From Okeania sp034190295 (lineage in GTDB: Bacteria > Cyanobacteriota > Cyanobacteriia > Cyanobacteriales > Microcoleaceae), in assembly GCA_034190295.1 (NCBI GenBank), contig JAXHSW010000019.1, positions 1 to 64,000 on the forward strand: a stretch of 64,000 nt of DNA, written 5' to 3'. Position numbers and translations under genes: made by a program. Within the stretch, counting starts at the first letter, position 1. The number at the start of each line of letters is the position of its first letter. The notes beneath the pieces are model-generated. The model saw only the letters and a program-made list of their open reading frames with translations, did no database searches and was not told the origin of the DNA. Below are positions 56,481 through 64,000 of this stretch, one piece after another.

Positions 56481-56602
56481 TCATTTCAGTTATCAGTTAT
56501 CAGTTATCAGTACCTCCGACTAAAGCCGGAGGCTTGAAATATTGAACTGAATATTTTTTCATCCCCTTAAAAGGGGAGGCTTTGGACCTCATTTTTTGGT
56601 AA
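56481..56602 (+). repeat. Dispersed repeat R1, short form
   Basis: GTCATTTCAG, three TTATCAG units, CCTCCGACTAAAGCCGGAGG hairpin, CTTGAAATATTGAACTGAA, CATCCCCTTAAAAGGGGAGG and CTCATTTTTTGGTAA. The GGTCGA palindrome arm of the longer copies is absent, so this is the minimal form at about 122 bp. Confidence 0.85.
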
Positions 56603-56639
56603 GAGGATAGAAAATAGGGGTATTAAAATGTTTATTTAT

Positions 56640-56920
56640 GCTTTGAATTAATGTAATTAAAATTTTTACAGAATAATTAATAATGAAATAATTCGCGCCT
56701 TGAAGCCTCCCTTTACCAATGAATAATTGACAATTAATAATTGATAATTAAAAACTTAGAGAGTTAGAGATGAGCGATAATTATTTCATTATCCATTATC
56801 CATTATCCACTATCCATTATCCATTAATACTATGTCCTTATATTCAATTCCGTAACGGTTAAAACCACAGGTAATTATCAATTATCCATTATCAATTATC
56901 AATTAATTAAAAGAGGTATA
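56640..56920. repeat. CCGTTACGG block (reverse) upstream of MscS
   Basis: ATTATCCATTATCCATTATCC heptamers (about 56790-56825), TCCTTATATTCAATTCCGTA, ACGGTTAAAACCACAGG and TATCAATTATCCATTATC. It is the reverse complement of the blocks at 23860-23915 and 54145-54225. It lies directly before the MscS start, so it forms that gene's leader. Confidence 0.65.
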
Positions 56921-57775
56921 ATGATTTTAAACTATCTAGGGTTAACATTCTTTTTTCATTTTCATCTACTTACAGTAGCGCCAGGATTAAATGGAATAGG
57001 TATCAAAGATATAAATTTTCAGACTATTCTAAAAACAGTAATTGCTTTAGCTCTTGCTTATGGATTTCTTATTAGCGTTAAATTTTTGAGTAAGTGGTTA
57101 TCAGAAAGAGTTCCTTTAAGATTTCGAGCCGCAGCTAAACAATCAGAGCCTTTTTTACAAGCCTTTATTTTATTGACTTCCACAATATATATATTGAGTT
57201 TGTTCTTGCAACTTTCGACTGAAAATTTATTAGCTATAACCGGAACAATTGCTGTAGCTTTAGGTTTTGCTTTTAAGGATTATGTTAGTTCTTTAATTGC
57301 TGGAGTAGTAGCTCTATTTGAAATTCCTTATCGAGTAGGAGATAGAGTTCAAATTGGAGAAAATTATGGCGAAATTATTACTTATGATTTGCGGGGAATA
57401 CGTTTACAAACTGTTGAAGATAATCTGATATTTATTCCTCATAATAAAATTTGGAATGAGCCAATATCTAATGCTAATAGTGGTGCTTTAGAAGCTCAAG
57501 TCACAACTGATTTTTATTTGGCTCATGGAGTTGATTCTGAACTGGTTATTAAAATTTTACATCTGGCTGCTTATACCAGTAAGTACACTCAATTAAAACT
57601 TCCAATTACTGTATTAGTTGAGGAAAAACCTTGGGGAACTCAATATCAGTTAAAGTCTTATCCTATAGATGCTAGGGATGAATATTTTTATAAAACTGAT
57701 TTAGTGAGGCGAGTTAAACAAGCTTTTGCTAAAGATAATTTTAATTATCCTAAAAGTAATTTCAGTCAAGAGTAG
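56921..57775 (+). CDS. Small MscS-family mechanosensitive channel
   Basis: 284 residues, inner membrane. Three helices at about 33-58, 80-102 and 105-135; the pore-lining segment reads LLAITGTIAVALGFAFKDYV followed by SSLIAGVVALFEIPYRVGDRV, the beta-domain GENYGEIITYDLRGIRLQTV with DNLIFIPHNKIWNEPISNAN, then an alpha/beta vestibule. It is of the compact E. coli MscS size, in contrast to the larger paralogues at 26262-28517. AAGAGGTATA lies just before ATG 56921. It follows the ATPase-like gene, and family repeats fill the gap. Confidence 0.92.
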   Translation: MILNYLGLTFFFHFHLLTVAPGLNGIGIKDINFQTILKTVIALALAYGFLISVKFLSKWLSERVPLRFRAAAKQSEPFLQAFILLTSTIYILSLFLQLSTENLLAITGTIAVALGFAFKDYVSSLIAGVVALFEIPYRVGDRVQIGENYGEIITYDLRGIRLQTVEDNLIFIPHNKIWNEPISNANSGALEAQVTTDFYLAHGVDSELVIKILHLAAYTSKYTQLKLPITVLVEEKPWGTQYQLKSYPIDARDEYFYKTDLVRRVKQAFAKDNFNYPKSNFSQE

Positions 57776-57792
57776 GGGAGTAGGGGAGTAGG

Positions 57793-58118
57793 CCATTTCA
57801 GTTATCAGTTATCAGTTATCAGTTATCAGTACCGACAACTATTGCCGGAGAAAACGAAAATACTGAATTTAAATTGTTTCATCCCCCTAATACCATTTCT
57901 CAAAAACTTTTCTACACTTTCTTAAGTAGGGGAGTAAGGGAGTGGGGGAGTGGGGGAGAGACAAACATCAGAATAATTAGCATTAACTGGCTAATAATTA
58001 GGAAATAAGTTATTAAACCTGCGTTAATTACTTAATAACTGAAGTTTCAGCCAAGTATAGCATTAATGCACGGGAATTGGTATAAAAGGGGGAGGCTTTA
58101 AACCCAATTTTTCGGTAA
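57793..58118 (+). repeat. Dispersed repeat R1 split by a nested MITE N
   Basis: Left part: CATTTCAG, four TTATCAG units, CCGACAACTATTGCCGGAG, CGAAAATACTGAAT, CATCCCCCTAA (to 57890). Right part: TAAAAGGGGGAGGCTTTAAA and CCCAATTTTTCGGTAA (58083-58118). Removing 57891-58085 restores CCCCCTAAAAGGGGG exactly as in the unbroken copy at 53938-53960. Confidence 0.85.
57891..58082. mobile_element. MITE family N, 192 bp, with target duplication
   Basis: Ends TACCATTTCTC and GAATTGGTA are short inverted repeats (TACCA/TGGTA). It is flanked by TAA at 57888-57890 and 58083-58085, which a TA or TAA duplication explains. The interior holds TAGGGGAG/GGGAGTGG octamers, AGAATAATTAGCATTAACTG and TTAATTACTTAATAACTGAA, shared with 47348-47955. 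A TA target fits IS630/Tc1-type transposition; an IS630 relic lies at 46490-46735. Confidence 0.75.
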
Positions 58119-58132
58119 GAGAAAAATTAAAA

Positions 58133-58280
58133 AATTATCAAAATAATATGGGTCTAAAACCCCACCTTTTAAGGCACAATATTTTTGGAGCGGAGCTCAA
58201 ATCCCCTACTTCCCCTCCTGGGAGGGGCTAGGGGTGGGTACACTTGCTGACTTGCAGACTTGCTGACTTCTAAGTTCGTT
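58133..58280 (+). repeat. Dispersed repeat R2, copy 4
   Basis: AATTATCAAAATAATATGGG, TCTAAAACCCCACCTTTTAAGG, TTTTTGGAGCGGAGCTC, CCCTACTTCCCCTCCTGGGA, GGGGCTAGGGGTGGG and CTTGCTGACTTGCAGACTTG. It stands immediately after the split R1 copy. Confidence 0.75.
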
Positions 58281-58424
58281 AAATCCCCACCATTACGACT
58301 GTAGGACTACTCCTCAATTTAATATATAGGATACAGCAAGGAACGAGTTGGTATTTGACATAGACTAATGATAAATCTTAGACACAGAAATTCTTTTCCA
58401 ACTGTTCTCTTTTAAGTAGAGCAA

Positions 58425-58546
58425 GTCATTTCAGTTATCAGTTATCAGTTATCAGTATCTCCGGCTTTAGTCGGAGGCTTGAAATACTGAACTGAATATT
58501 TTTTCATCCCCTGAAAAGGGGAGGTTTTGGACTTCATTTTTTGGTA
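58425..58546 (+). repeat. Dispersed repeat R1, short form with reciprocal stem changes
   Basis: GTCATTTCAG, TTATCAG units, ATCTCCGGCTTTAGTCGGAGG, CTTGAAATACTGAACTGAA, CATCCCCTGAAAAGGGGAGG and TTCATTTTTTGGTAA. The first hairpin is the inverse of that at 56513 (CTCCGGCTTTAGTCGGAG instead of CTCCGACTAAAGCCGGAG). Confidence 0.8.
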
Positions 58547-58645
58547 AAAAAAAAGACATTGCATATTTATCATAAAAAGCTTAAAAGCACTGATATTAAT
58601 TACTTTTGAAATATTTTACAATTTTGATAAATAACCCATAAGATT

Positions 58646-58895
58646 GTAAGCATTTCCTGCGGACTGCTGCGCAAACAGCTATTAGCTGTCAGCTAGAGCG
58701 CAACAAGACTCTATCTTATGGGACAGTGTTTAAATTAACAACTAACTTTAAAGGGCAAGGGAACTAACTTTTGTAGTAAGACAATTAAATATTGCTTTGA
58801 TCATAAATAATAAAGCTTTGATCGTAAATTAAAAGCAATAGCTGATAGCTGATGGCTGACTGCTGTTTGCGCAGCATTCCGTAGGAAATGCTTAC
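58646..58895 (+). mobile_element. MITE family M, 250 bp, perfect 8-bp target duplication
   Basis: Starts GTAAGCATTTCCTGCGGACT and ends CATTCCGTAGGAAATGCTTAC. ATAAGATT flanks it on both sides (58638-58645 and 58896-58903), a perfect 8-bp duplication, so it inserted as a unit and fairly recently. About 30 bp of each end are inverted copies (GCTGCGCAAACAGC / GCTGTTTGCGCAGC). There is no ORF. Confidence 0.88.
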
Positions 58896-58979
58896 ATAAG
58901 ATTTAGGAAGCTCTACGTTCTACTGATAACTTATAATTAATTATTCTAAGATTATATAAATAAATGTAAAATATGTAGG

Positions 58980-59160
58980 TTAAATTTCGTCATTTTCTAT
59001 ACGATTAAATATATTATCGAAAATTGTGGTTGAAAGCCTCCTCTTTTAAGGGGATAAAAAGAAAAATTTTCCCTACCGCGTCAATCCTCTTCTTTTCAAG
59101 GAGAGGTAATTATTAATTATTAATTGTTGAACTTAGCATCCATTAACACGAAAATATTTT
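58980..59160 (-). repeat. R1-type core, reverse, before the PPC gene
   Basis: ATCGAAAATTGTGGTTGAAAG, CCTCCTCTTTTAAGGGGA, TCAATCCTCTTCTTTTCAAG, GAGAGGTAATTATTAATTAT, TAATTGTTGAA. It is close to 54597-54722. Confidence 0.65.
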
Positions 59161-59182
59161 TCAACTTCAGGAGGCATATATA

Positions 59183-61021
59183 ATGGACATTAACTCATTA
59201 TTGAACACCGTAGAACTTGATGCCATACACACAAATAATGATTTATTTTCAACCCCTGGAGATAAGATTAATTACTCGCATCCTAGTGAACCTGTACTAC
59301 TAGAGAACTATTTAACTTTAAAAGATGATATAAACTCTGCCGACGATCTGTTTTTATCTCAAGATTCATTGGTTGCTGAATTAGATGATATCTCGAGAAA
59401 TTCTGCTAGTCTTAACAACAATCAAGGAACCGATCCAATTACAGGTGAAAGTATACAATCAAGAAGTATTAACAAGTCAGATAATAGTATTAAAAATGCA
59501 ACAAACCTGGGTGAAATATCTAGTGAAAAATTGAGAAAAAAGGAAAAAATTGGTTTCAAAGAAGGTAGCAAACGGGACAAATATGATTATTATAACTTTA
59601 CCTTACCTGAAGATACTGAAGTCAGTATTACCCTCGATCGACTTAAGAAAAATGCCAATCTGCACTGATTTGATGAAGATAGCAAAACTGTATTAGAGAA
59701 GTCTACTATAAAAGGCAAAAGAGCTGAAAATATTACCGAATATTTAGATGCAGGAACTTATTATTTGCGAGTTTCTAATGTTGGTCAAGCCCAAACTCCT
59801 TATCGCCTCAATCTAGAATCAATTCCTGATGATAATACTATTGATTGAGCTAATGATTTAGGAAAATTATCTAACAAAAAACTCACAGCAAAAGATAAAA
59901 TTGGTTTCAAAGAAGGTGCTGGAAGAGACAAAGTAGACCTCTATACTTTCGACCTGAATCAACAACGTGAGGTTGATATTACTCTGAATAAACTGAAGGG
60001 AAATGCCAATATCAAGTTAATTGATGAAGATGGTGAGACAGTTTTGGATAGGTCTACTAATAAAGGTAAAAAGTCAGAGAGAATTAGGGAAGTTTTAGAG
60101 TCTGGAAGTTATTATGTAGAAGTATCTGTTCCGGGTAATATTAAAACTAATTATCAGCTTAGTGTAAGTTCTGAAAAAATTGATAATGTAGTAGATTCAC
60201 CAAAAAAAGAAGAGATTTATAAAGCTGGTACATGGGTAGCATTTGAAAACCGAGTTAGCTTGCAAATACCAAAAGGATGGGTTGGTGGAGTAACAAGTAA
60301 TTATGATGAGACATTAATTTTAGCTTCATCTAAAAAATATCCAGATGTTGATGTAGAAATTAAGAACGAAGGTTACTTGACAGGTTCAATGAGAGGATTT
60401 GCTAATAATTGGAACCAGCCTTTTGAAAGTGATGGAGTTACCTTTCAACCACAGGGAAAAGCAAAAATAAAAGGTAATAAAGTTACTAATACTTATATTG
60501 CTGAAGATTCTGAACTTCAAGAAAAGCTTTACTTGGTTGCTACTATAGGGCCTAATAATGAAATTGCTACTGTTCTTGTAGGAGGAACAGAGAATAAGTT
60601 AAAAGACTATAAAGATATAGCAAATAATGTAGTTAACAATTTAGATTTTCCCGAACCTACTGACTGGGAATCATATTTGAGCGATCGGTGGTTATCTTAC
60701 TATTTTAATAGTGACTTGTTGGAGATTGACTTGGATTTTAATGGAGTTATCAATTATTGGGAAGAACATGAAGACCAGGAAATATCTATAGGAATCTTTT
60801 TACACGGCGATCGTTCGTTTAGTTCTCATTATGATAGCTACAATGAAACTACAGGAACTACACAATTTATTTTCTCTGGCATTTGGGATATTACGAACAA
60901 AAACGAGTTAGCTTTATATGATGAAGATGGCGGTGTAAGTGTGGAACCAATTTTTGGTCCCGATCTAGATAAGGAAGTTATTTATAACGATATTACTTAT
61001 TCAGTTCACAATATTAATTAG
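59183..61021 (+). pseudogene. PPC-repeat surface/secreted protein gene with two in-frame TGA codons
   Basis: One continuous frame of 612 sense codons from ATG 59183 (AGGAGG at 59170-59175 is a near-ideal ribosome site) to TAA 61021, interrupted only by TGA at 59666-59668 and TGA at 59846-59848. Without them the product has two tandem bacterial PPC domains (about 105-215 and 222-335: NATNLGEISSEKLRKKEKIG / ANDLGKLSNKKLTAKDKIG; LDAGTYYLRVSN / LESGSYYVEVSV) and a C-terminal region (about 340-612) of unknown fold with FENRVSLQIPKGWVGGV. No signal peptide is obvious, so export would need another route. The first TGA replaces an expected Leu (NANLH*FDED versus NANIKLIDED). Confidence 0.8.
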
Positions 61022-62493
61022 GGTGCATCTCATACCAAGCAAAAATACTTTTTTCCTATATATTCCCTGTTGCCTGTTGCCTTTCGGAGCTGTTGCCTAA
61101 AAGCGATAAATTTTTGGCTTTATTCATGCATTGATATGCACCCATTAATTAGTAGTAAAACTTAAGTATTGAGTTGTTTAAATAGGAGGAGAAATATTTC
61201 TCTCCCACCTGTTGAAAAAATAGTGAAAAGTTTCTAGTGCTGCGCAATTCAAAAAGATTTACCAAAAATTCCTGAAGAGCTACTTTCTTCATCAATCCAA
61301 AAAATTTTAAACTGAAAATCATCCTATCTTATATCAAATCAGCTTCAAAAGTTGTCAAAAGCGACGGTCGATCGACAATTTCTAAAACCTTTAATATTAA
61401 TTTTACCGCATCCTCTTAGCGTGAAAATCTAGGGCAGCTTTAAGAGTCTGCTAACTTAGTAAAACACATTTGATTCTGACAAGAAATTGAAAAACCCCTT
61501 GAAATATATTCAGCTTTGATAAATTATCGCAAAGACTAATTTATCCTTTTTCTCCTTTAACCATTTGGCGGAAATTCTCTGTTATGTCTAAAGCTTCTTC
61601 TCTAGTTTTTCTTAACAATACTTCTACCATAATTGGTATAGCTTAACGATCGCACCTACTTGCAGGTATTTTTTTACCACAAAATCTCGATTAGGTCAAA
61701 TAGACCGATTATCGGTTTGAAAAAATAGTTATATATTGAGGCTATGGCACAGCACTCAATTACTACTTTTTAGTCATCTCATAAACGAAAATACTTAGGT
61801 TTCAGCCTATTATTCCTTAAGTATTTTTAAAAGTAGTTATAACATTGGCAGCATATCATTGTTTTTTAGTATACCAAATCCCTGAAAAAACGCAAGTTCG
61901 TCGAAATACAAAGCAAAATTTATACCGAATTTGATGACTCATATTTAAAATTCAAAACATAAATTGTATTTTGTACAAGTTTTATTTATATTCACTTTCT
62001 AGGACTCTCTTAACTGAAAATCTGTAATATTTTTATAAAATTTTGTTTGCTTTATGGATCGAGATATTTTTTTCAACTAGCTATCAGCTTTTAGTATTTC
62101 CTGACGGAATGCTCCACAAACAGTTAGCCTCCTAGGTCGGAACTGCGAACTTCAGCTTTTAGCAGCTCTGGTTAAAATCCGCTGTATAAGCAGGATTGTT
62201 TAGGAGGGGTTGAAATCCCCTTCGTTCAATGCGCGAAAAATAATCTTGTTGACTGCTGACTGCTGACTGCTAACCACTTTTCCAAACCATAAAACTATCA
62301 TAATTACCTGAAATTTAATACTAATTTAAACTTCATTAAAACTTCAACAGAAAAATGTGTCATCAATTATAAAAAAAGTACAAAAAGATAGAGAAAATAA
62401 CTCAAGTCAACCCCACAAAAAAAGAACAGAACTATAATAAAACAGATATCAAACTAGCCCCAGAAAAATCGAAAATTAGGGCAAGGAGAGAAT
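61022..62493. other. Intergenic region upstream of adhE
   Basis: About 1.47 kb with no convincing gene. A 39-codon minus-strand ORF (about 61514-61630, MVEVLLRKTREEALDITENF) has no support. GTTAGCCTCCTAGGTCGGAA (62123-62142) echoes GTTAGCCTCCTGGGTTGGAA at 31597. GACTGCT heptamers lie at 62250-62270. TATAAT at 62433-62438 could be the adhE -10 box; no matching -35 box was found. Confidence 0.45.
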
Positions 62494-64000
62494 ATGAAAG
62501 TAACAAACGAGCAAGAACTTGAAGAACTGATAAAAAGAGTAAAACAAGCTCAAGAAAAATACGCCACTTATACTCAAGAACAAGTAGACTACATATTCAA
62601 AAAAGCAGCCCTAGCAGCCAATGCAGCTAGAATTCCCCTAGCAAAAATGGCAGCCACAGAAACAGGAATGGGAGTAGTAGAAGACAAAGTAATCAAAAAT
62701 CACTTTGCTTCAGAAATTATCTATAACAAATACAAAAACGAAAAAACCTGCGGAGTTATCGAAGAAGACAAATCTTTTGGCTTTCAAAAAATCGCCGAAC
62801 CAGTAGGAATCTTAGCAGGAATAGTTCCCACAACTAATCCCACCTCAACAGCAGTCTTTAAATCCCTAATTAGTCTCAAAACTCGTAACGCAATTATATT
62901 TTCTCCTCACCCCAGAGCCAAAAAATGCACCTGCGAAGCAGCAAGAGTAGTCCTAGAAGCAGCAGTTGCAGCAGGGGCACCAGAACAGATAATTGGCTGG
63001 ATAGACGAACCAACAGTTCCCCTATCCCAACAACTGATGCAGCATCCAGATATTAAACTGATCCTAGCAACTGGTGGACCGGGAATGGTCAAAGCGGCCT
63101 ACTCCTCCGGTCATCCATCCCTAGGAGTTGGTGCAGGTAATACACCAGCTTTGATTGACGAAACGGCCCATATAAAAATGGCAGTCTCTTCAATTATTCT
63201 CAGTAAAACCTTTGATAATGGCATGATTTGTGCCAGCGAACAATCAGTAGTTGTCGTTGATAGTATTTACGATACAGTCAGAGAAGAATTTATTGCAAGA
63301 GGCGCTCACCTCTTAACTCCAGAAGAAAAAGATAAACTGCGGAGCAAAATTATTGTCAACGGACGGTTAAACGCAGAAATTGTTGGTCAACCCGTGCAAA
63401 AAATTGCCGAAATGGCAGGTTTCTCCATTCCAGAAAATACCAGAGTAATTATTGGTGAAGTAGAAGATATTAATAAAGAAGAACCCTTTGCCCACGAAAA
63501 ACTTTCCCCTATCTTAGCAATGTATCGGGCAAGTACCTTTGAAGAAGCTGTGGACAAAGCCGAAAGTTTAGTCGAATTTGGTGGACGTGGACATACAGCA
63601 GCTCTATATACTTCCCCTGCCAATGCCGACCATATTAAAAGATTTGAAGATACAGTCGAAACAGCCAGGGTTCTAATTAATACTCCTTCTTCTCAAGGAG
63701 CGATCGGCGACCTCTATAATTTCCGTCTTGACCCCTCCCTAACTCTCGGTTGTGGTACATGGGGTGGTAACTCGGTTAGCGAAAATGTTGAACCTCACCA
63801 TTTGCTAAATATAAAGACAGTGGCAGAACGTCGAGAAAATATGTTGTGGTTCCGCGTTCCACCAAAAATTTACTTTAGATATGGAGCTTTACCTACTGCC
63901 ATGCGAGAATTGGCAGGTAAACAACGAGCATTTATCGTCACTGACAAACCCATTTACGAACTCGGTATGACTCGCGGTTTAGAAAATGTGCTGGATGAAG
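62494..64000 (+). CDS. adhE: Bifunctional acetaldehyde-CoA/alcohol dehydrogenase (partial, 3' cut by window)
   Basis: 502 codons are visible. The N-terminal half is the CoA-acylating aldehyde dehydrogenase domain: EPVGILAGIVPTTNPTSTAV, LATGGPGMVKAAYSSGHPSL, the catalytic Cys in KTFDNGMICASEQS, FAHEKLSPILAMY and INTPSSQGAIGDLYN. After the linker (about 450) the iron-dependent alcohol dehydrogenase domain begins (FRVPPKIYFRYGALPTAMRE, RAFIVTDKPIYELG) and runs past the window. AdhE converts acetyl-CoA to ethanol with two NADH during dark fermentation. It forms filamentous spirosomes in characterised bacteria. CAAGGAGAGAAT directly precedes ATG 62494. Known in several filamentous mat-forming and marine cyanobacteria. 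Confidence 0.96.
   Translation, partial: MKVTNEQELEELIKRVKQAQEKYATYTQEQVDYIFKKAALAANAARIPLAKMAATETGMGVVEDKVIKNHFASEIIYNKYKNEKTCGVIEEDKSFGFQKIAEPVGILAGIVPTTNPTSTAVFKSLISLKTRNAIIFSPHPRAKKCTCEAARVVLEAAVAAGAPEQIIGWIDEPTVPLSQQLMQHPDIKLILATGGPGMVKAAYSSGHPSLGVGAGNTPALIDETAHIKMAVSSIILSKTFDNGMICASEQSVVVVDSIYDTVREEFIARGAHLLTPEEKDKLRSKIIVNGRLNAEIVGQPVQKIAEMAGFSIPENTRVIIGEVEDINKEEPFAHEKLSPILAMYRASTFEEAVDKAESLVEFGGRGHTAALYTSPANADHIKRFEDTVETARVLINTPSSQGAIGDLYNFRLDPSLTLGCGTWGGNSVSENVEPHHLLNIKTVAERRENMLWFRVPPKIYFRYGALPTAMRELAGKQRAFIVTDKPIYELGMTRGLENVLDE

Noticed and set aside
61514..61630. 39-codon minus-strand ORF (MVEVLLRKTREEALDITENF)
   Set aside because: Possibly a gene remnant but too short, no ribosome site and no recognised family.
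62433..62438. Confident adhE promoter
   Set aside because: TATAAT is present but no acceptable -35 box lies 15-19 bp upstream, so it is mentioned only as a possibility.

Overview
The window is chromosomal DNA of a cyanobacterium. It opens inside the C-terminus of psbD (photosystem II D2) and carries a ClpR/ClpP3 pair, CbiT, an SLH-OprB porin, bestrophin and many GCGATCGC (HIP1-type) octamers inside genes. The low GC, the large share of non-coding DNA (stretches of 1-3 kb), the many frameshifted IS200/IS605-type elements and the heptanucleotide tandem repeats suggest a filamentous non-heterocystous marine lineage of the Trichodesmium/Okeania kind. That placement is an inference from style, not from a marker search.

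Layout. 1-3.3 kb: psbD end, a frameshifted TnpB, a structured RNA/micro-ORF locus, pterin dehydratase, and an internally deleted IS. 3.5-8.1 kb: GAF/HD-GYP phosphodiesterase and a large SLH porin. 8.1-12.8 kb: repeats, cysK, a second frameshifted TnpB. 12.8-24 kb: two J-domain proteins, an MscS channel with a cyclic-nucleotide domain, a TnpB relic, a VWA protein, clpR-clpP, a TPR-FkbM methyltransferase. 24-35 kb: a Na/Ca exchanger, a tandem MscS pair, a tiny Cys-rich protein, a membrane adenylate cyclase, a holin-like membrane protein, ychF. 34.8-39.2 kb: an IS and then a compact three-gene cassette (HTH protein; restriction-nuclease-like domain fused to a ParA ATPase; ParB-like/HhH repeat protein). 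40.5-45.3 kb: PLP decarboxylase, cbiT, cdsA, DUF2993 protein. 45.3-48.3 kb: a gene-free repeat field. 48.3-53.6 kb: pseudouridine synthase, RodZ-like protein, malQ, bestrophin. 55.3-57.8 kb: P-loop-less ATPase-like/winged-helix protein plus another MscS. 59.2-61 kb: a PPC-domain gene broken by two in-frame TGA codons. 62.5 kb to the end: adhE, cut by the window edge.

How genes may work together. Second-messenger and osmotic/ion themes recur: one c-di-GMP phosphodiesterase-type protein, one adenylate cyclase, four MscS-type channels (one with a cNMP-binding domain), a bestrophin and a Ca2+ exchanger. clpR-clpP form one protease core. The 36.4-39.2 kb cassette looks like a single operon (4-bp ATGA overlap between genes two and three) and is the most unusual system here: a partition-type ATPase joined to a nuclease-like domain.

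Repeats. At least five dispersed families were recognised by reading: R1 (palindromic, TTATCAG heptamer array plus CCCCTTAAAAGGGG hairpin), R2 (CCCCGCCTTTTAAGG type with a TTAAC...GCGCGTTAA tail), M (GTAAGC...GCTTAC inverted-repeat MITE with 8-bp target duplications), N (TACCA...TGGTA MITE, one copy nested in an R1 copy) and Q (AGGGCTTGCCGAT type). No CRISPR array, rRNA or intact tRNA was found.
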